A DNA stretch of 64,000 bases from Streptomyces monomycini (GCF_022271435.1 NZ_JAFIQY010000040.1:1-64000), one strand, 5' to 3'; shown: positions 9,085 through 20,316, counted from the first letter of the stretch. Notes: a model not told the origin generated them from the letters alone. Program-made: numbers and translations.

Positions 9085-10149
9085 TTACTGCACAGCCCCC
9101 GCCCCCGGCACCCGCACATCCGCTCCCCGCGCCTCCAGCGCCGATATCTCCAGCCCCCGGGTGTCCACCCCGCGCACGTCCACCTCCGGACCGCCCCGCA
9201 GCAGCGCCGCCCCCAGCGGCGTCAACGTGTGGAGTACGGCGTTCCCGTGCCGCAGCGTCAGCAGCAGGCCCGCATCCCGCAGCACCGTCGCGTGCTGGCT
9301 GGCCGAGGCCAGTGAGACATCGACGCGGCGCGCCAGTTCGCTCGTCGTGCAGCCGCCGCCCACGCCGTGCAGGATCGCCGAGCGGGTCCGGCCGACGAGC
9401 TTGCCCAGCGAGTGGCCGGGCGCGACCGTCGGCATCACGCGCGGCGCGGGGTGCTCCAGGGGGTAGACGAGGACGGGTGTGAGGTCGGGGTCGGCGAAGG
9501 TGACGGGCGTGTGACGGCAGAAGAACGACGGGAGCAGGAGCAGTCCCCGGCCGTTCAGGAACAGGTCGCGGTCCACCGGGTAGTCCACTTCCAGGACGGG
9601 CGGCCGCCAGCGCATCGCCGGCGGGAGCGAGGCGAGCAGATGGTCCGCGCCACCGTCCAGCAGCGCCCGGCCGCGGGCGGCGCGGTCCGCCTCGATACGG
9701 GCCTGGAGCAGCGGCCAGTACGGCTCGACGGCGTTCTCGTAATAGCTCCGCAGCGCGCCGGCGAGCCGGCCGAGCGCCGCGGAATCGCCCTCGCTCAGTT
9801 CCCGCAGCCATGCCGGCAGCGGCCGGGTCGCGGGCAGTCGCGAAAGTTCGGCGTGCAGTCGGGCGGGCGGGGTTGCGCGGAGCGCCGCCAGCCCTTCGTC
9901 GATGCCGAGCAGCCCCTCCGGAGGCGTCAGGAAATCCGGAAAATAGCCGCGCGTGGGAACGAGCGGCGCCAGCAGCCGTGTTTCACCATTCAACCTGCAA
10001 CGTGCTTCGGAGCGCCATTTGCCGAAGGCCGTGCCGGGCCGCCGGTCGCGTAGTCGGTGAAAACTTAAAACGGTCTCCCACAGCACGTCAGGGCGCGCGG
10101 CAATGCGCACCCGGGCCAGATCCGGTCCACTGAAATGGACGCGTAGCAC
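9085..10149 (-). CDS. DUF5937/ArsR-type winged-helix transcriptional regulator
   Basis: The 354-aa product starts 'VLRVHFSGPDLARVRIA', which matches the N-terminus of the DUF5937 regulators of actinomycetes. It ends with an ArsR-like helix-turn-helix around residues 265-325 ('TTSELARRVDVSLASASQHATVLRDAGLL'). The GTG at 10149 is chosen for this N-terminus and an upstream GGTGGGGG. No metal-binding Cys pair of classical ArsR is present in the recognition helix. Ligand and targets are unknown. Confidence 0.8.
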   Translation of the reverse strand: MLRVHFSGPDLARVRIAARPDVLWETVLSFHRLRDRRPGTAFGKWRSEARCRLNGETRLLAPLVPTRGYFPDFLTPPEGLLGIDEGLAALRATPPARLHAELSRLPATRPLPAWLRELSEGDSAALGRLAGALRSYYENAVEPYWPLLQARIEADRAARGRALLDGGADHLLASLPPAMRWRPPVLEVDYPVDRDLFLNGRGLLLLPSFFCRHTPVTFADPDLTPVLVYPLEHPAPRVMPTVAPGHSLGKLVGRTRSAILHGVGGGCTTSELARRVDVSLASASQHATVLRDAGLLLTLRHGNAVLHTLTPLGAALLRGGPEVDVRGVDTRGLEISALEARGADVRVPGAGAVQ

Positions 10150-10545
10150 CGAACCCCCACCAATGCTCCCTAGTCGACCCCCGGCCATCTGAGTATGCAC
10201 GCAGACACAGCCTGTCACCACGCCCTTTTGGCCAGAGTTGAAAGGGGTCGCGCCAACACGGCGCGCAGGGAAAGCTGTAACTCAATTCGACGGCAGTGCG
10301 AATGGAACGGATTGCTCGATCCCGTGGGGGGTGACGAGGCAATGACCGACCGCTCAGCATTTGCCGTGGAAGGCCGTCAACCAGGCCGACATGGCTGACG
10401 GCAGCTCCCGAGGGGGGAGTCCGGAGAAAAGCGAGGGCGGCACCTCCGCACAGGTGCCGCCCTCGTCGGGTTCCGGAGCCGGTGTCAGGGTGAGGGTCGG
10501 TACGGTCTGACACCAACTCCGGTTGGCCTACCGGGTGTTACGGGT
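10150..10545. other. Intergenic region between regulator and ppdK
   Basis: These 396 bp hold the divergent promoter side of the regulator and the 3' end of ppdK. Short open frames exist (10195-10398 plus; 10339-10398 with a GAGG site), but none shows a recognisable protein. The only clear element is the terminator hairpin near 10432. Confidence 0.45.
10432..10465 (-). terminator. Terminator hairpin for ppdK
   Basis: The arms CGAGGGCGGCACCT (10432-10445) and its perfect complement (10452-10465) enclose a 6-nt loop, about 80 bp past the ppdK stop. The perfect 14-bp stem is strongly stable. Confidence 0.75.
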
Positions 10546-13284
<2,739 letters not shown>

Positions 13285-13522
13285 GGGACTCTCTCCTCGC
13301 CGCGGGCTGCCCTGACGGCGAGGAACATACCCAGATCGAAGGCGTCTGGGTACGTCCACTCGGTCGACATACGCCCGTAACCCGTCGTCGGCCAGCAGAT
13401 CGAAAGTCGCCGCGGACGGAGGTCAGGCTTCACGTCCTGAAGACATGGTGGCGCAGCGCGAGCATCGGCGCGCCGAACGGTTACGGAATGCGATGTTCAC
13501 TTGAACCTGCGAACACGAGATG

Positions 13523-13541
13523 GGTGGCACCCAGTGCCACC
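13523..13541. promoter_or_regulatory. Palindrome GGTGGCAC-cca-GTGCCACC, candidate operator
   Basis: It is a perfect 8-bp inverted repeat with a 3-bp centre, about 240 bp upstream of the ppdK start. Its symmetry and short spacing look like a dimeric repressor site rather than a terminator, since it is far from both neighbouring gene ends. I do not recognise the regulator. Confidence 0.35.
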
Positions 13542-13669
13542 TATTGGAGAGGTGCACTCCCCCGCGAAACGCTCATCTGAGCGTGACCCCTATCAGAGGT
13601 GGCGAGAATCACGCCGTCGCGCCGGGCCCGGCACCGCCGTGCGGACCCGGAATCGGACCTGCCGAAAGC

Positions 13670-13699
13670 CGGGAGGCCGGGCATGCGCCCGGCCTCCCG
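13670..13699 (-). terminator. Terminator hairpin for dusB
   Basis: A perfect 13-bp stem (CGGGAGGCCGGGC with its complement) around a 4-nt loop sits 16 bp beyond the dusB stop. Confidence 0.8.
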
Positions 13700-13714
13700 C
13701 GTCGCGTTTACTCC

Positions 13715-14842
13715 TCAGCCGCCCGAAGTGTCCAGTTCCGCGTCGGCCGTGACGCCCGTACGGTCGTACGGGTCGTCCAGCCAGCCGTCCGGCAGGACCA
13801 CCCGGTTCCGGCCAGATGTGCGGCCACGGGGTCCGTCGGCGCCCACGGGCCAGGGCTGGTCGAGATCCAGCTCGCTCAGCAGAGCGTCCATTTCGTCCAG
13901 CGACGAGGCGATTGCCAGCTTCTTACGGGACTCCGAGCCGATCGAGAAGCCCTTGGTGTACCAGGCGACGTGCTTGCGGAAGTCGATGACACCGCGCGCC
14001 TCGTCCCCGATCCACTCCCCCAGCAGCGTGGCGTGCCGCAGCATCACGGCCGCGACCTCCTTGAGGGTCGGCTTCGCGTACGTACCAGTGCCCTCGAAGG
14101 CCGCCACCAGGTCGCCGAAGAGCCACGGCCGCCCGAGGCAGCCGCGCCCCACGACCACCCCGTCGCAGCCGGTCTCGCGCACCATCCGCAGCGCGTCGTC
14201 CGCCGACCAGATGTCCCCGTTGCCCAGCACCGGGATCTCCGGCACGGCCTCCTTCAGGCGCGCGATGGCCTCCCAGTCGGCCGTACCGCCGTAGTGCTGG
14301 GCCGCGGTCCGGCCGTGCAGCGCGATGGCCGTGACGCCCTCCTGGACCGCGATCCGGCCGGCGTCGAGGAAGGTGATGTGGTCGTCGTCGATGCCCTTGC
14401 GCATCTTCATGGTGACCGGCAGGTCACCCGCGTTGCCCACCGCCTCGCGCAGGATGGAGCGCAGCAGGTGCCGCTTGTACGGGAGGGCCGAGCCGCCGCC
14501 CTTGCGGGTCACCTTCGGTACCGGGCAGCCGAAGTTCAGGTCAATGTGATCGGCCAGGTCCTCCTCGGCGATCATGCGGACGGCCTTGCCGACGGTGTCC
14601 GGGTCGACGCCGTACAGCTGGATGGAGCGCGGCTTCTCCGTCTCGTCGAAGTGGATCAGCTGCATGGTCTTCTCGTTGCGCTCGACCAGCGCCCGCGTCG
14701 TGATCATTTCGCTGACGAACAGGCCCTTGCCGCCCGAGAACTCCCGGCACAGCGTCCGGAAGGGGGCGTTGGTGATCCCGGCCATCGGCGCGAGGACCAC
14801 GGGCGGCTGCACCGCGTGCGGGCCGATCTGCAGCTGAGTCAT
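13715..14842 (-). CDS. dusB: tRNA-dihydrouridine synthase, DusB type
   Basis: This flavoenzyme reduces uridine in tRNA to dihydrouridine using FMN and NADPH. The sequence begins 'MTQLQIGPHAVQPPVVLAPMAGITNAPFR', has 'DLNFGCPVPKVTRKGGGSAL' with the catalytic Cys, 'TMKMRKG', and the FMN-phosphate motif 'GCDGVVVGRGCLGRPW'. It is 375 aa from ATG 14842. A second ATG at 14893 has a better ribosome site (GGGAG) and would add 17 residues; family alignment favours 14842. It is divergent from the MFS gene at 15026. Confidence 0.94.
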   Translation of the reverse strand: MTQLQIGPHAVQPPVVLAPMAGITNAPFRTLCREFSGGKGLFVSEMITTRALVERNEKTMQLIHFDETEKPRSIQLYGVDPDTVGKAVRMIAEEDLADHIDLNFGCPVPKVTRKGGGSALPYKRHLLRSILREAVGNAGDLPVTMKMRKGIDDDHITFLDAGRIAVQEGVTAIALHGRTAAQHYGGTADWEAIARLKEAVPEIPVLGNGDIWSADDALRMVRETGCDGVVVGRGCLGRPWLFGDLVAAFEGTGTYAKPTLKEVAAVMLRHATLLGEWIGDEARGVIDFRKHVAWYTKGFSIGSESRKKLAIASSLDEMDALLSELDLDQPWPVGADGPRGRTSGRNRVVLPDGWLDDPYDRTGVTADAELDTSGG

Positions 14843-15025
14843 GAGGAGCGGGTTTCCTTCGGCGGTCGACGGGCGGACTGAGCGACCTCCCATTGTCGCG
14901 CACTCCCGCGGCTGCTCCGCCAGTGCCGTAGGTCCCCTGGTCACAGGCGCCCGCGGCGGCCCGCCGCGCCCTCGCCCGGCGGCCGCTCCGGAGTCGCCCG
15001 CACCCGTTCGTTGTACCGTTCACCT

Positions 15026-16516
15026 ATGCCCGAGCCGAGTCCCGAGCCGAGTCACCGGCGGCGCCTGCTCGTCCTGGCGATCTGCTGCATGAGCCTGCTG
15101 ATCGTCAGCCTCGACAACACCGTCCTGAACGTCGCCCTGCCGTCCATGCAGAAGGATCTGGACACCTCGGTCTCCGGGATGCAGTGGACGATCGACGCCT
15201 ACACCCTGGTCCTCGCCTCGCTGCTGATGCTGGCCGGCTCCACCGCCGACCGGCTCGGCCGGCGCCGGGTCTTCCAGGCGGGCCTGGTGGTCTTCTCGCT
15301 CGGCTCGCTGCTGTGCAGCCTGGCGCCGAACCTGGAGTGCCTGGTCGCGTTCCGCATGGTGCAGGCCGTCGGCGGCTCGATGCTCAACCCCGTCGCCATG
15401 TCGATCATCACCAACACCTTCACCGAGCCGAAGGAGCGGGCCCGCGCGATCGGTGTGTGGGGCGGCGTGGTCGGCATCAGCATGGCGGCCGGGCCGATCG
15501 TCGGCGGGCTGCTGGTGCAGACCGTCGACTGGCGCGCGATCTTCTGGATCAACGTCCCCATCGGGGCGCTCGCCCTGTTCCTGACCCTGCGCTACGTGCC
15601 GGAGTCGCGCGCGCCCAGGCCGCGGCGCATCGACCCCGTCGGCCAGCTGCTGGTGATCGTGCTGCTCGGCGCGCTCACGTACGCGATCATCGAGGCCCCG
15701 GCCGCCGGCTGGGCCTCGCCGCTGATCCTCGGCTTCGCCGCGGCGGCCGTCGCCGCGCTCGCCGGACTGCTGCTGTACGAGCGGCGCCGCACCGAACCAC
15801 TGATCGACCTGCGGTTCTTCCGCAGCGCGCCGTTCAGCGGCGCCACGGTCGTGGCGGTCTGCGCGTTCGCCGCGCTCAGCGGCTTCCTCTTCGTCAACAC
15901 GCTCTACCTCCAGGACGTGCGGGGCCTGTCCGCCCTGGACGCGGGCCTCTACATGCTGCCGATGGCGGGTATGACGCTGGTCTTCGCGCCGCTGTCCGGG
16001 CGGCTGGTCGGCTCGGTGGGGCCGCGGCTGCCGCTGCTGCTGGCCGGGCTGGCGATGGCGGCCAGCGGGGTGCTGTTCGCGGGCTTCGAGGCGGAGGCGA
16101 GCACACCGCTGCTCTTCACCGGGTACGTGCTCTTCGGCATCGGCTTCGGGCTGGTCAACGCGCCCATCACCAATACGGCGGTGTCCGGCATGCCCCGTAC
16201 CCAGGCCGGTGTGGCCGCGGCCATCGCCTCCACCAGCCGGCAGGTGGGCAGCTCGCTGGGGGTCGCGGTGATCGGCGCCGTACTGGCCGGCGGCACCCGT
16301 GTCGCCGCCACCGGCAGCCGGTTCGTCGAGGCGAGCCGTCCCGCCTGGTGGATCATCGCCGGGTGCGGCGCGGCCGTGCTGCTGCTGGGCGCGCTGACCA
16401 CCGGCCGCTGGGCACAGGGCACGGCGCGCCGTGCCGCGGAACGCCTGGAGTCCACGGGGGACCAGGCCCCGCCGCAGGGACCTGGCGGTCAGCCTTCCGC
16501 GCGGATCAGGGCCTGA
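15026..16516 (+). CDS. MFS drug-efflux transporter, DHA2 (14-TM) family
   Basis: The 496-aa membrane protein carries the DHA2 signature 'SLDNTVLNVALPSM' in TM1, motif A 'STADRLGRRRVF', and motif C 'GPIVGGLL'. About 14 hydrophobic segments are present, matching EmrB/QacA-type proton-driven exporters. There is no Shine-Dalgarno sequence; TACCGT ends 6 nt before the ATG, suggesting a leaderless transcript. Its last 28 bp overlap the convergent regulator gene ending at 16489. The substrate is unknown. Confidence 0.9.
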   Translation: MPEPSPEPSHRRRLLVLAICCMSLLIVSLDNTVLNVALPSMQKDLDTSVSGMQWTIDAYTLVLASLLMLAGSTADRLGRRRVFQAGLVVFSLGSLLCSLAPNLECLVAFRMVQAVGGSMLNPVAMSIITNTFTEPKERARAIGVWGGVVGISMAAGPIVGGLLVQTVDWRAIFWINVPIGALALFLTLRYVPESRAPRPRRIDPVGQLLVIVLLGALTYAIIEAPAAGWASPLILGFAAAAVAALAGLLLYERRRTEPLIDLRFFRSAPFSGATVVAVCAFAALSGFLFVNTLYLQDVRGLSALDAGLYMLPMAGMTLVFAPLSGRLVGSVGPRLPLLLAGLAMAASGVLFAGFEAEASTPLLFTGYVLFGIGFGLVNAPITNTAVSGMPRTQAGVAAAIASTSRQVGSSLGVAVIGAVLAGGTRVAATGSRFVEASRPAWWIIAGCGAAVLLLGALTTGRWAQGTARRAAERLESTGDQAPPQGPGGQPSARIRA

Positions 16517-17403
16517 AGCTGTTCCAGCTTCTCGCGCGTCGCCTCGTCGTCGGGCGTGTAGGTGATCATCTTGGGCCCTGGGCCGGGACCGGTGTACAGG
16601 TTGGTGGAGGACAGCCGCAGCAGGCCGACGTCCCGCTGGCGGAAGAGCTTTGACTGGCTCACCGGCCGTACGACCTCCTGGCGCGCCCAGATCTCGCGGA
16701 ACTCCGGCGAGGCCGCCTCCAGCCGCGCCACCAGCGCCTTCCAGGGCGGCTCGGCGACATGGCCCGCCATCGAGGCGCGGAACTTGGCGGCCATCACGCG
16801 CAGCGTCTTGTCCAGGTCCACCAGGCTCGCCCGCCATTCCGCGTGGGTGAACGCCAGCCACAGGCAGTTGCGGTCCTCTTCGGGCAGCGCGTCCACGTCG
16901 CACAGCAGCCGCCCGTAGGTGCTGTTGTAGGCGAGGAGGTCGAACCGGCTGTTCTGGACGGCGGCGGGGAACGGCGCGAGCCGGTCGAGCATCTGCCGCA
17001 TCGCCGGTGACACGCCCGTGCACTCGCTGCCCCGCACCGGATCGGTCACACCGGCCAGCGCGAAGAGGTGGCCGCGCTCGGCCCGGTCCATCTGGAGCGC
17101 GCGGGCCACGGCGTCCAGCACCTGGGGCGAGACCTTGATGTCGCGCGCCTGCTCCAGCCACGTGTACCAGGTGACACCGACGGCGGAGAGGTGGGCGACC
17201 TCCTCACGGCGCAGGCCCGGTGTACGGCGGCGGAGGCCGCGCGGCAGACCGACCTGCTCCGGGGTGATCCGCTCGCGGCGGCTGCGCAGGAAGGCGGCCA
17301 GCTCGCCGCGCCTGACGTCGCCGTCGGTCCGCGCGGGCCCTGTTCTCTCCGGCGTTCTCTCCGGCGATGTCTCCGGCGATGTCTCCGGCATGGTGGCGGT
17401 CAT
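16489..17403 (-). CDS. MmyB-type XRE-family transcriptional regulator
   Basis: The 304-aa protein has an N-terminal helix-turn-helix around residues 30-95 ('LAAFLRSRRERITPEQVGLP' and 'RTPGLRREEVAHLSAVGVTWYTWLEQ') and the C-terminal MmyB-like PAS-fold ligand domain, standard for this large Streptomyces family. Residues 6-21 are four tetrapeptide repeats of the PE(T/R)(S/T) type, encoded by four 12-bp tandem repeats (17342-17389). It is divergent from an MFS gene whose promoter contains a palindrome, so it probably controls that gene and itself. The ribosome site is weak. Confidence 0.88.
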   Translation of the reverse strand: MTATMPETSPETSPERTPERTGPARTDGDVRRGELAAFLRSRRERITPEQVGLPRGLRRRTPGLRREEVAHLSAVGVTWYTWLEQARDIKVSPQVLDAVARALQMDRAERGHLFALAGVTDPVRGSECTGVSPAMRQMLDRLAPFPAAVQNSRFDLLAYNSTYGRLLCDVDALPEEDRNCLWLAFTHAEWRASLVDLDKTLRVMAAKFRASMAGHVAEPPWKALVARLEAASPEFREIWARQEVVRPVSQSKLFRQRDVGLLRLSSTNLYTGPGPGPKMITYTPDDEATREKLEQLQALIRAEG

Positions 17404-17447
17404 GATCCCAGGATGCCGGAGTGCTCAGCGGGTTGCCAGGTAGCACC

Positions 17448-17475
17448 GGTACCAGGATGAAGAGACTCTGGTACC
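17448..17475. promoter_or_regulatory. Inverted repeat GGTACCAG-N12-CTGGTACC in the XRE/MFS divergent promoter
   Basis: The perfect 8-bp arms (17448-17455 and 17468-17475) lie between the divergent XRE gene (start 17403) and the MFS gene (start 17505). A related half-site (CAGGTAGCACC) sits just to the left at 17438-17447. The position fits an operator for the adjacent XRE regulator (inference). Confidence 0.55.
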
Positions 17476-17504
17476 CCCCTGGGCGGCGGACGATCGTCGT
17501 CCTC

Positions 17505-18971
17505 GTGAGCGATACCGACGTACGCGACGTACGAACCGTCCCGACGCGGGCTCCCGAGCCCGCCCCCATCAGCACCACTCGTTCCACCCACCCCGCACTG
17601 ACCACCCTCGGCCTGGTCACCGTGCTCCTCGGCGCCGCCCTGCCGATGATCGACTTCTTCATCGTCAACGTCGCGCTGCCGACCATCGACCGCGACCTGC
17701 GCGCGGGCCCGGCCCTGCTGGAGATGGTCGTCGCGGGCTACGGCGTCGCGTACGCGGTCCTGCTCGTCGTCGGCGGACGGCTCGGCGACATGGTCGGCCG
17801 GCGCCGGCTCTACCTGTGGGGGCTGGCGGCCTTCGGGCTCACCTCGCTCGCCTGCGGCCTGGCGCCGGACGCCTGGACGCTGGTGGCGGCGCGCGTCGCC
17901 CAGGGCGCGGCGGCCGCGCTGCTGCTGCCGCAGGTGCTGGCCACCATCCAGGCGACGACGAGCGGGGCGCGCCGGGCCAAGGCGGTCAGCCTGTACGGCG
18001 GTACGGCCGGCGTCGCCAGCGCCGTCGGGCAGGTGCTCGGCGGGCTGCTGGTCGCCGCCGACCTCGCCGGGACCGGCTGGCGCGCGGTGTTCCTGGTCAA
18101 CGTGCCGATCGCCGCGGTGGCGCTGCTGCTCGCGCTGCGCACCGTACCCGAGACCCGCTCGCCGCACCCCAGCCGGGTCGACGTGCCCGGCACCGTGCTG
18201 CTGGCCGTCGCGATGGTCAGCCTGCTGCTGCCGCTGACCGAGGGCCGCGCGGCGGGCTGGCCGGTGTGGTCCTGGCTGCTGCCGGTCGTCTTCCCGTTCG
18301 CCGCCGCGGCGTTCGTCGTCGTGGAGCGGCGCGCCGAACGGGCCGGACGCACCCCGCTCGTCCCGCCGTCCCTGCTGCGCCTGCGCTCCGTACGCAGCGG
18401 CCTGAGCGTGATCCTGCCGTTCTCGGTCGGCTTCGGCGGGTTCATGTTCGTGCTGGCCGTCGCCCTCCAGGACGGTCTGCGGTACGGGCCGCTGGCCGCC
18501 GGGCTCGCGCTCGCCCCGCTGTGCGTGACGTTCTTCTTCGCGTCACTGGCCGGACCGCGGCTGGTGGCCCGCTTCGGGCGGCGGGTGGTGCTGGCCGGGT
18601 CGCTGATCCAGGGCGCCGGGCTGCTCGCGCTGGCGCTCGTCTTCCGTACGCAGTGGCCCGGCGTGTCCGCGCCCGCCCTGGCGGCGGCCATGGCGGTGCT
18701 CGGCGTGGGCCAGGGTCTCGTCCTGCCGGTCCTGCTGCGCATCGTCCTCAGCGAACTGCCCGCGGCGCAGGCGGGAGTGGGCAGCGGCGCGATGGTCACC
18801 ACCCAGCAGGCCGGTCTGGCCCTGGGCGTCGCGACGCTCGGCACGCTCTTCCTCACGCTGCTGCCGTCACTGGGCGTGCAGAACGCGCTGATCGTCGCAC
18901 TCCTCGCGCAGGTGGCGACGGTGGGGCTCAATGTGGCGCTCACGTTCCGGTTGCCGCGCGTGGTGCGGTAG
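17505..18971 (+). CDS. MFS drug-efflux transporter, DHA2 family
   Basis: It is a 488-aa, 14-TM exporter: 'PMIDFFIVNVALPTID' in TM1, 'GGRLGDMVGRRRLY' motif A, and 'GSGAMVTTQQAGLALGVA' near the C-terminus. The GTG at 17505 is preferred because the ATG at 17457 lies inside the promoter palindrome. It is transcribed divergently from the MmyB-type regulator, a common pairing in Streptomyces where the regulator controls the pump. Substrate unknown. Confidence 0.88.
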   Translation: MSDTDVRDVRTVPTRAPEPAPISTTRSTHPALTTLGLVTVLLGAALPMIDFFIVNVALPTIDRDLRAGPALLEMVVAGYGVAYAVLLVVGGRLGDMVGRRRLYLWGLAAFGLTSLACGLAPDAWTLVAARVAQGAAAALLLPQVLATIQATTSGARRAKAVSLYGGTAGVASAVGQVLGGLLVAADLAGTGWRAVFLVNVPIAAVALLLALRTVPETRSPHPSRVDVPGTVLLAVAMVSLLLPLTEGRAAGWPVWSWLLPVVFPFAAAAFVVVERRAERAGRTPLVPPSLLRLRSVRSGLSVILPFSVGFGGFMFVLAVALQDGLRYGPLAAGLALAPLCVTFFFASLAGPRLVARFGRRVVLAGSLIQGAGLLALALVFRTQWPGVSAPALAAAMAVLGVGQGLVLPVLLRIVLSELPAAQAGVGSGAMVTTQQAGLALGVATLGTLFLTLLPSLGVQNALIVALLAQVATVGLNVALTFRLPRVVR

Positions 18972-19005
18972 GGGCGGGGGTGCGGGGCGGGGCGGGGGCG
19001 GCTCC

Positions 19006-19061
19006 GACCGGCCGACCGGCTGACCGGCTGACCGGCCGAACGACTGACCGGCCGACCGGCA
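19006..19061. repeat. Seven 8-bp tandem repeats, GACCGGCY
   Basis: Seven adjacent units of GACCGGCC/GACCGGCT run without gaps; the fifth is degenerate (GAACGACT). They lie after the MFS stop and directly before the palindromic operator at 19067, and are not part of a plausible gene. Confidence 0.75.
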
Positions 19062-19066
19062 CCGAA

Positions 19067-19090
19067 ATGACAGATATTGAAATCTGTCAT
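19067..19090. promoter_or_regulatory. TetR-type operator ATGACAGAT-N6-ATCTGTCAT
   Basis: A perfect 9-bp inverted repeat with a 6-bp AT-rich centre stands out in GC-rich DNA. It lies about 105 bp before the aldo/keto reductase start, with a TetR-family gene immediately downstream of that enzyme. Size and symmetry fit a TetR dimer site, most likely bound by the product of 20317-20901 (inference). Confidence 0.6.
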
Positions 19091-19116
19091 CGCACATGCC
19101 ATGGTTGAGGAGGGCC

Positions 19117-19154
19117 GCCGCCACGTGCCGTGTTCCCCCGCGGCACGTGGCGGC
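19117..19154 (+). terminator. Hairpin in the presumed 5' leader of the aldo/keto reductase gene
   Basis: The arms GCCGCCACGTGCCG (19117-19130) and its perfect complement (19141-19154) flank a 10-nt loop. It lies between the operator and the gene. It could be the terminator of the MFS gene ending at 18971, or an attenuator if transcription starts at the operator. Confidence 0.55.
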
Positions 19155-19195
19155 CCGCCACCCACCTCCCCTCCCCCGTTCCTGAGGAGCACCCC

Positions 19196-20203
19196 GTGGA
19201 GACCCGCACCCTCGGCACCACAGGCCCGCAGACTTCGGCCCTCGGCCTCGGCTGCATGGGCATGTCCGCCCTGTACGGCGACCCGGGCGACCGCGGCGAG
19301 TCCGTCGCCACCCTTCACGCGGCCCTCGAAGCCGGCGTCACCCTGCTGGACACCGGCGACTTCTACGGCATGGGCCACAACGAGCTGCTGATCAACGAGG
19401 CGCTGCGCACCGCGCCGGCGGCCCGCCGCGAACAGGCGCTGACCAGCGTCAAGTTCGGCGCGCAGCGCACCGTGGAGGGCGACTTCATCGGCTTCGACGG
19501 CCGGCCCGCCGCGGTGAAGAACTTCGCCGCGTACTCCCTCCAGCGCCTGGGCACCGACCACATCGACATCTACCGGGTGGCCCGCGTCGACCCCGACGTG
19601 CCGATCGAGGAGACGGTCGGCGCCATCGCCGAGCTGGTCGAGGCCGGTCACGTGCGGCACATCGGGCTGTCCGAAGCCGGCGCGGACACCCTGCGCCGGG
19701 CCGCTGCCGTCGCCCCGATCTCCGACCTCCAGATCGAGTACGCGATCATCTCCCGCGGCATCGAGGAGAAGGTCCTGCCCACCGCGCGCGAACTGGGCAT
19801 CGGCATCACCGCGTACGGCGTGCTCTCCCGTGGCCTGCTCAGCGGCCACTTCGCGCGCGACCGCAAGCTGTCCGCCGACGACTACCGCGCGGCGAGCCCG
19901 CGTTTCCAGGGCGAGAACCTGCACCGCAACCTCGACCTGACCGACGCACTGCGCGTGATCGCCGAACAGAAGGGCGTCACGGTCGCGCAGATCGCCATCG
20001 CCTGGGTCCTCGCCCAGGGCGAGGACATCGTGCCGCTGGTGGGCGCCCGTCGCCGGGACCGGCTGACGGAGGCGCTGGGCGCGCTGGACGTCACCCTGGA
20101 CGCCGACGACCTCGCGGCGATCGAGCGCGCCGTCCCGGCGGACGCCGCGGCCGGCGACCGCTACCCCGCACAGCAGATGGCCCTTCTGGACAGCGAGCGC
20201 TGA
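19196..20203 (+). CDS. Aldo/keto reductase, subfamily lacking the canonical catalytic His
   Basis: The 335-aa (alpha/beta)8-barrel oxidoreductase uses NADPH. GTG 19196 has GAGGAG six bases upstream. The catalytic set is D52 and Y57 ('DTGDFYGMG') and K86 ('TSVKFG'). The fourth residue, normally His in 'YxLHRVDP', is Ala129 ('YRVARVDPDVP'). Downstream motifs ('IEETVGAIAELVEAGHVRHIGLSEA', 'LQIEYAI') are typical of the YakC/AKR13-like group. It is probably co-transcribed with the TetR gene 113 bp downstream and controlled from the palindrome at 19067. The substrate is unknown. Confidence 0.88.
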   Translation: METRTLGTTGPQTSALGLGCMGMSALYGDPGDRGESVATLHAALEAGVTLLDTGDFYGMGHNELLINEALRTAPAARREQALTSVKFGAQRTVEGDFIGFDGRPAAVKNFAAYSLQRLGTDHIDIYRVARVDPDVPIEETVGAIAELVEAGHVRHIGLSEAGADTLRRAAAVAPISDLQIEYAIISRGIEEKVLPTARELGIGITAYGVLSRGLLSGHFARDRKLSADDYRAASPRFQGENLHRNLDLTDALRVIAEQKGVTVAQIAIAWVLAQGEDIVPLVGARRRDRLTEALGALDVTLDADDLAAIERAVPADAAAGDRYPAQQMALLDSER

Positions 20204-20316
20204 CCTTAGGGGCACGGTCGGGGAGCGTACGGGTACGGTCCGTGGAAGGACGCCTCCGCGTCCGCACCAGGACGCCCTGCCCGGCGCCCCCGACCCGAAA
20301 GGCCCGTACGCCCGCC

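Larger units (their letters stand above)
13285..13714. other. Intergenic region upstream of ppdK and downstream of dusB
   Basis: There is no credible gene in these 430 bp. The region holds the ppdK promoter side, a compact palindrome at 13523-13541, and the dusB terminator at 13670-13699. Short frames here lack protein-like composition. Confidence 0.5.

Noticed and set aside
10195-10398. 67-codon plus-strand frame upstream of ppdK 3' end
   Set aside because: There is no ribosome site at its first ATG, no protein-like composition and no known family.
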